Assembly (NCBI GenBank): GCA_963921795.1
Contig: OY997640.1
Location: 10,359,737-10,423,736, forward strand
Direction of reading: 5' to 3'
DNA length: 64,000 bases
DNA from: Nannobrachium achirus
Taxonomy: Eukaryota > Chordata > Actinopteri > Myctophiformes > Myctophidae
The notes beneath the pieces were generated by a model. It saw only the letters and a program-made list of their open reading frames with translations, did not search any database and was not told the DNA's origin. Both the position numbers and the translations under genes were made by a program. Shown here in pieces: positions 59,431 to 64,000 of the stretch. Every line of letters begins with the position of its first letter. Position 1 is the stretch's first letter.

Positions 59431-59781
59431 TCTCAAAGTGGGGTCCGGGGACCCCCAGGGGTCTTTGAGGGAGTTCCAGGGGGTCCAAAGTAGTCAATAT
59501 AGCATCACAATCATTTTAACAACTTTATCCTTAATATGTCGGATATTCAAAAACTGTTATTCTGTTATTTAAATCTGTTATTTAAAAAACATATTGAAAA
59601 TGTTTGAAACATTTTGAATTTGTCATTATTATTATTGATTTATTCCATAAAACTTAATATCTGTGGAGTGGGGACCCTGGGACAACACATTTTCAGATGG
59701 GGGTCCCTGGAACAAATCATTTTCAGTGGGTGTCCTCGACCAAATAAACTGCTTAGTGCTTACAGCTTGAACCACTGCTTT
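59431..59781. mobile_element. hAT-like element fragment
   Basis: It begins GTTCTCAAAGTGGGGTCCGG with GGACCCC runs and ends CTTGAACCACTG, a hAT-like end pair. The target duplication is not resolved. Confidence 0.5.
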
Positions 59782-59945
59782 AGAGCACGGTCACACCACA
59801 CTTTTATTCTACCCATGTATTTCAATGGGAATGGAGCCATTTGTAGATTCATGCACAAAAATGTTCCGTTCCCATTGAAATGCATTGGCAGAATCCGCCC
59901 TAAAAAAGTAGAATAAAAGTGCGGAGTGCCCTTACACATGCTTTA
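59781..59945. mobile_element. short foldback MITE
   Basis: The arms CACTTTTATTCTAC (left) and GTAGAATAAAAGTG (right) are inverted, and inside them CATTTCAATGGGAA-type sequence is again inverted. About 165 bp. Confidence 0.55.
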
Positions 59946-59950
59946 ACGTC

Positions 59951-60299
59951 TTAAAGGTGTAGTTCTCCCCCAAAATGACTTCTTTTCTATTGATTACTCA
60001 TGCCATGGAGACTTGAGTTCAATAATATTTGTTTGTATTCATCACATTCCTAAGACAAAAATGTGATTATTATAAATGTATCCCCACGGATGGGGACTCG
60101 AATGCATGGCCCTGGTTGGGGACCCGAATGAATGTCAGAGGATGGGGAAACCGTCAAGGTACTTTTTTATTTCATTTTATTTTTTACATTTTTGTCTTAG
60201 GAATGCGACAAAAACCAAAAGATATTATTGAACTCAATTCTCCGTGGCGTGAGTAATCAATAGAAAAAAGGTAATTTTGGGGGTGAACTACTCCTTTAA
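59951..60299. mobile_element. foldback MITE, TTAA type (copy 2)
   Basis: TTAAAGGTGTAGTTC and GAACTACTCCTTTAA at the ends, TTAA at both borders, and long inverted arms (ATTGATTACTCA / TGAGTAATCAAT type). Same family as 4624-4916. Confidence 0.75.
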
Positions 60300-60486
60300 T
60301 CACTGTAATACTTGGAATAGAGTTGAAGAGAAGAGCATCATTGATCACTCATGCTCTACCCCAAGGTATAGTTTAGTTTTAGTTTCATATTCTCCTTATT
60401 TTTCCTTATATATATGATATATCCAACTTGATTTAAGCTGTTAATGATTTATGGTCTGGCTGATGCATGTTGAAGGTAAACAACCA

Positions 60487-60559
60487 GACATACTCTGGTG
60501 CACTAGGTGGCGGTCAAGGTGGCGGTATAACCTGTAAATAAAAGAAGAAGAAGAAGAAA
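60487..60559 (+). mobile_element. I/Nimb-like LINE 3' tail fragment
   Basis: GGTGCACTAGGTGGCGGT and GGTGGCGGTATAACC followed by (AAG)n, the same tail style as the LINE at 9574-10865. It ends directly at the SMIM26 promoter. Confidence 0.65.
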
Positions 60560-60600
60560 CGCTTCCGGTTCGAGCTGTCATGGCGGCGTCCTGCCCTTGA
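60560..60600 (+). promoter_or_regulatory. SMIM26 core promoter motifs and 6-codon upstream ORF
   Basis: CGCTTCCGGTT (ETS-type) is at about 60560-60570 and GTCATGGCGGCGTC (YY1-like) at about 60577-60590. The ATG inside the YY1-like motif (60580) opens a six-codon frame, MAASCP, that stops at 60598-60600, about 80 nt before the main start. TATA-less housekeeping promoters often use this motif pair. Confidence 0.5.
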
Positions 60601-60678
60601 ATAAATGTTTCTGTCTTCGATCCATCAAATACATTTAATGACAGTTTATACAAACTATTTAAGTGATACATCATCACC

Positions 60679-62389
60679 ATGCAGATCAAAGACTACGCCA
60701 AATGGAATGCCAGGGTGTCCATTGTGTACGCTATAGGCGTGTGGACCATGTTAGGCTCTTTGGGATATTTGAAATACACAGGTCGACTTGATGTACCCCC
60801 ACCCCCAGGTAACTTGTTGTCCTCCTTACTTTTTCCATGCATTATTATATTATGTGCTAAAACGGGAGGTAGATCCTTGCATCCATTGGTGGAAGAGGTG
60901 TTTAGAATTCACTTAAAAGTAGCAATACCATAATATTGAAACATTCTGTTTTTGATAAAATAATATTTGATTTGTGTAAAGCATTTATATTACAGCAAAT
61001 TCGGATTTAGTCCTAGTCTTTTGAATAACACATTTAGTTTTAGTCTTCCTTAGTCTTAGTCGACTAAATAGCAAACATAGTATTTAGTCTAACACTTAGT
61101 CTTTTTCAACAAAATCAACACTGCTTGAAGTAGCCATTAAAATGTACTTCAGCTCAGCATAATACACAGTAATACACACACACACACACACACACACACA
61201 GCCACGTGGGCATGAATATATTTCCTGTTTAGCGTGAGGCAGTTTGATGTACAAGTACTGTATGCCCCCTGGACATGATAGTATGTCCCCCAATCGATCC
61301 AACATTCAAGCAGGGAGGCGTTGGGTCACATTTTTATAGTATTTGGTATGAACTGCTGTGAATTGAGTACAAAGGACCCCAATGGAAACACCATAGGCTT
61401 TCTTGGGTTTAAAATCCTCTTGGCAGACCTTGTATTGAACTTAGCTCTGGTCCATAGCGCTATGGACCAGAGCTATATTGAACTATACTTTCCTGTGCTT
61501 TCTTTTGCAAACTGCTAATAAAGTATTCAGTCAAACAATCACCCTAATACAAACAAGGCCATTGAGCTGGTTATTTTGAAACGTAATGTAAAGTAAAAGT
61601 ATCTAAAAATGTTATTTAAGTACAGAGTAAATGTGGTTACTTTCCCCTAGGGTTGGGATACATTACTGAAATGTGTCACTAACTGTTTAGGACTAAATAA
61701 GTGCTCACAAAATGTGAGTAGACGTTAGAATGACCCCAAACATACTTGAAAGTGAAATATCCTTTAACCGATTTTAACCTTTTTGAAATTAAGTGCAATG
61801 TTTTTATTTCCTAGATAGTCTGTGTGCCATAACATATATTTTAATGACATGCCATCAAACATTCTGACATATTTTGATTTTCAGGACATTGTTATAACGA
61901 TCATTAGACTCTAGCTACAGTAGCATTAATCCACCTATCCCCCCCGACACCCTCCCCAGTCAGAGTTGTGTATTAATTAATGTAGAATTATGTGCATGAT
62001 AAAAAATGATTTTAAAATAAAAATCCTCTTTCACACTTCTGCCCATGTGCCAGTGATCACCCTCCCCTGTGCCAATGTTGGCACCCGTGCCTAAGGTCTC
62101 CTACCCCTGGGTTAAACGTTGACCGAAAAAGGTCCAAATGCCCGTCCCTACTTTCCACTAATGCTCGATTGTAACTGAATCAATACATTCTTGTTACTCC
62201 TCCACTTTAGCAAAGAAAGAAGAAGATGAGGAGGAGGAGCCTAAAAACCCAAACCAGGTGGTGTACGAGACTGGACACATGAAGTCTACCATCATCTACA
62301 AAGAAGGCTGGGTTCCTTACACAACACGCATCTACAACTTCATCCAGTCCTTCAGCGGAGAGGAACCTGGGACAGGGCACGACAAATAG
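60679..62389 (+). CDS. SMIM26: small integral membrane protein 26, two exons, 102 aa
   Basis: SMIM26 is a small mitochondrial membrane protein; work on the human protein links it to respiratory complex I. Exon 1 (60679-60808) encodes MQIKDYAKWNARVSIVYAIG onward, with one membrane segment at about residues 13-34 (VSIVYAIGVWTMLGSLGYLKY). It ends at CCCCCAG|GTAACT. Exon 2 (62211-62389) follows CTCCACTTTAG, joins in phase (G|CA gives Ala) and runs from KKEEDEEEEPK to a TAG. The C-terminal motif IYKEGWVPYTTRIYNFIQSF and a GPGT-like end match the vertebrate family, which is near 95 aa in human. The acidic stretch after the membrane segment is longer than I expect. The gene looks intact. Confidence 0.88.
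61174..61200. repeat. (AC)n microsatellite in SMIM26 intron
   Basis: 27 nt of AC repeat. The rest of the 1.4-kb intron shows no gene; a dispersed repeat end (CATTGGTGGAAGAGG) lies near 60883. Confidence 0.9.
61442..61475. repeat. perfect 34-bp palindrome in SMIM26 intron
   Basis: TAGCTCTGGTCCATAGC is followed at once by its exact complement GCTATGGACCAGAGCTA, with no spacer. Confidence 0.95.
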
Positions 62390-63270
62390 CTGTCCTCTGG
62401 ATGAGAATGGACAGCACCTGGACTATGATGTCTCAACACATGTACTTATTTATAAAATAATGTTCTCAAACATTTTCATGTCATGGACCTACACATTGAC
62501 ATTTACTTTGGCCATTCATTGGCCACAGACCCCCATGTGAAAATATGGGAACCCCATAAGAGAAGATTTGATTCAAAGTCTCTCAGAATTTGTTGAGATT
62601 TGAAAATGGCGGATCTAAAAGTTTGTGAGGAAGGCTATTTCGGAAGTATAAACTGGGGTTAAAGTGATTAAACTGATGTTGATGCTATTATTATTACCTA
62701 ATTTAGCTGGGCACCTCCTGGAACACCCCCAGACCCCACTTTGAAAACCACTAATGTACAGACAGTTGGCTTGGCCAGTGCACAAGTGATCTTGGCGATG
62801 CACTGGGAATGTGACTGTTCAAGGACACATCCCTTGGGAAAGAGGCTCCATTTCAGTGACCATGGTTTGTTGTAGAAGGATGCGTTGCTAATTATGGACA
62901 GAACAGGATAACACACTGTACTGAACAATCCACGCCACATACAGATAACATCTTAGATACAGTTAAACATTTAGTGTATATAGATAAAATTACAATAAAT
63001 CTGCCAAGCATTGGAGTGTATGTTTGTTATTAATGTGACTGTAAATGCGTGCTGTACAAGTACAATTCATTATCCGTATGAAGGTTAGTTTGTGATACAG
63101 GGGAAGAATGCATAATGTGTACGTACGGCTATGTATGTGTGATGCACTTTATGTTCAGAGACTAAAGAAGGCAAACTCGATCTATCTAAACCTTGTTTAA
63201 TGTACAGCATTACAGTCCAAGAACCCATAAAATAATAAAATGGCCTTTACGCTTGCCTTGTAAATAAACA
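62390..63270 (+). other. SMIM26 3' UTR region with candidate poly(A) signals
   Basis: AATAAA occurs at 62994-62999, 63234-63239 and 63263-63268, so the 3' end could use any of these. A hAT-like element lies in the proximal part. Confidence 0.45.
62461..62752. mobile_element. hAT-like element in the SMIM26 3' region
   Basis: The ends are TGTTCTCAAACATTTTCATG and TTTGAAAACCACT. Its interior carries GGACC / GACCCCC runs and a decayed half hairpin (AAAATGGCGGATCTAAAAG at 62602-62620). Confidence 0.6.
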
Positions 63271-64000
63271 TTGTTTTATGTGGTCACTGGGAATTGGTGG
63301 TGTCCTTGCTATAAACATAGGCTGCGTACATTGCAAGACAGTACAATTTTATGTTGTCCCATTGGTATAGTATTGAGAATGCAGTGCAGGTTTTGATAAT
63401 TAGATAACACCATTATATGTTGCAGTGCAGAAGAGGACACTTAGTTATTAAAATTGTCAAAACATTTCTTTTCCTCATACAAGGTGTGATCCGTGTGTTT
63501 ACATTGATTTTCGGTAGCAAAACCCTGTTTCTTTGGCAAGTTGACAACACTGACTGGCACATATGAGCATGAATACAGTCCATTCCAGTTTCACTATCAC
63601 TATGACACTATCACTTCATGTATATACAGTATGTAAGCACATATGACTGAGTATATTCCATTAACAACACATTTAATATTGAGTATCTGCCGCTAAGTGC
63701 AGCTAAATGTTACTTGCAGGGACTGAGGTACAGCTTATGTTTATGTAGGTGTATTTGGTAGTTACATTTTGGATTGTTTTACTTTTTTTTATTATTAGGA
63801 TGTATTGTTCTTTGTCCCTGCATTCTCTGCAAGGTAAACATTACTCTTTCACACACGTAAACATCTCTTTTACTCATGTGAACATCTGACAAAATATGAA
63901 CTTGGAAGTACAGGGAACATGGAAGACGCGCTACCATTTTTTCCGCCGGCAGAGGGCGACAAAAGCCGCATCCAGATTTAAAGGGGCAAGGCAGAAGTCG
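63271..64000. other. no gene seen
   Basis: AT-rich sequence without convincing exons or repeats on either strand. The last 80 bp turn GC-richer (TTCCGCCGGCAGAGGGCGAC), possibly approaching another feature outside the window. Confidence 0.4.

Overview
The window looks like nuclear DNA of a ray-finned (teleost) fish. It is dense in transposons of the types typical of fish: hAT-like and TTAA-flanked MITEs, an L2-like LINE, an I/Nimb-like LINE with an (AAG)n tail, a BEL/Pao LTR element and a Helentron-like insert. It also holds two recognisable vertebrate host genes. These are the first two exons of a GTPBP4 (NOG1) copy on the minus strand, and a complete two-exon SMIM26 on the plus strand. Most open reading frames in the window are repeats or chance.

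Layout. From 1 to 7.3 kb there are minus-strand gene remnants: GTPBP4-like exon 1 (7204-7254), a frameshifted exon 2 (4969-5133), an orphan 90-nt exon (3409-3498) and a candidate C-terminal exon (874-2096) split by a LINE. MITEs are inserted all through this stretch. From 7.8 to 9.5 kb there are two GC-rich promoter-like modules (CCAAT, CRE, and TATA in the first) and a plus-strand 5' exon candidate. From 9.57 to 10.87 kb there is a LINE copy with a perfect target duplication, carrying an intact 365-aa ORF1 but no ORF2. From 10.9 to 12.2 kb there are nested hAT and foldback elements.

From about 12.2 to 59.4 kb there is one very large tandem array. Its basic monomer is 316 bp and holds two tRNA-derived, SINE-like units. 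Runs of 2 to 8 monomers alternate with non-SINE blocks that contain exon-like segments bounded by good splice signals. The core (17.7-52.6 kb) is homogenised; both edges (12.2-17.7 and 52.7-59.4 kb) carry an older, diverged form. Two 8.2-kb higher-order units are nearly identical copies, separated by a 3.23-kb transposon with long terminal inverted repeats. A BEL/Pao fragment sits in the left edge, and a Helentron-like element and a TTAA MITE sit in the right edge.

From 59.4 to 64 kb there are MITEs, then SMIM26. Its promoter starts directly after a LINE 3' tail.

What may be new: (1) the array, which combines about 100 tRNA-like units with repeated plus-strand splice signals downstream of a promoter-like region, and could be a repeat-built long non-coding RNA locus; (2) a dispersed hairpin cassette with a conserved stem and a different apical palindrome in each copy; (3) the ORF1-only LINE. 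None of these functions is demonstrated by the sequence alone.
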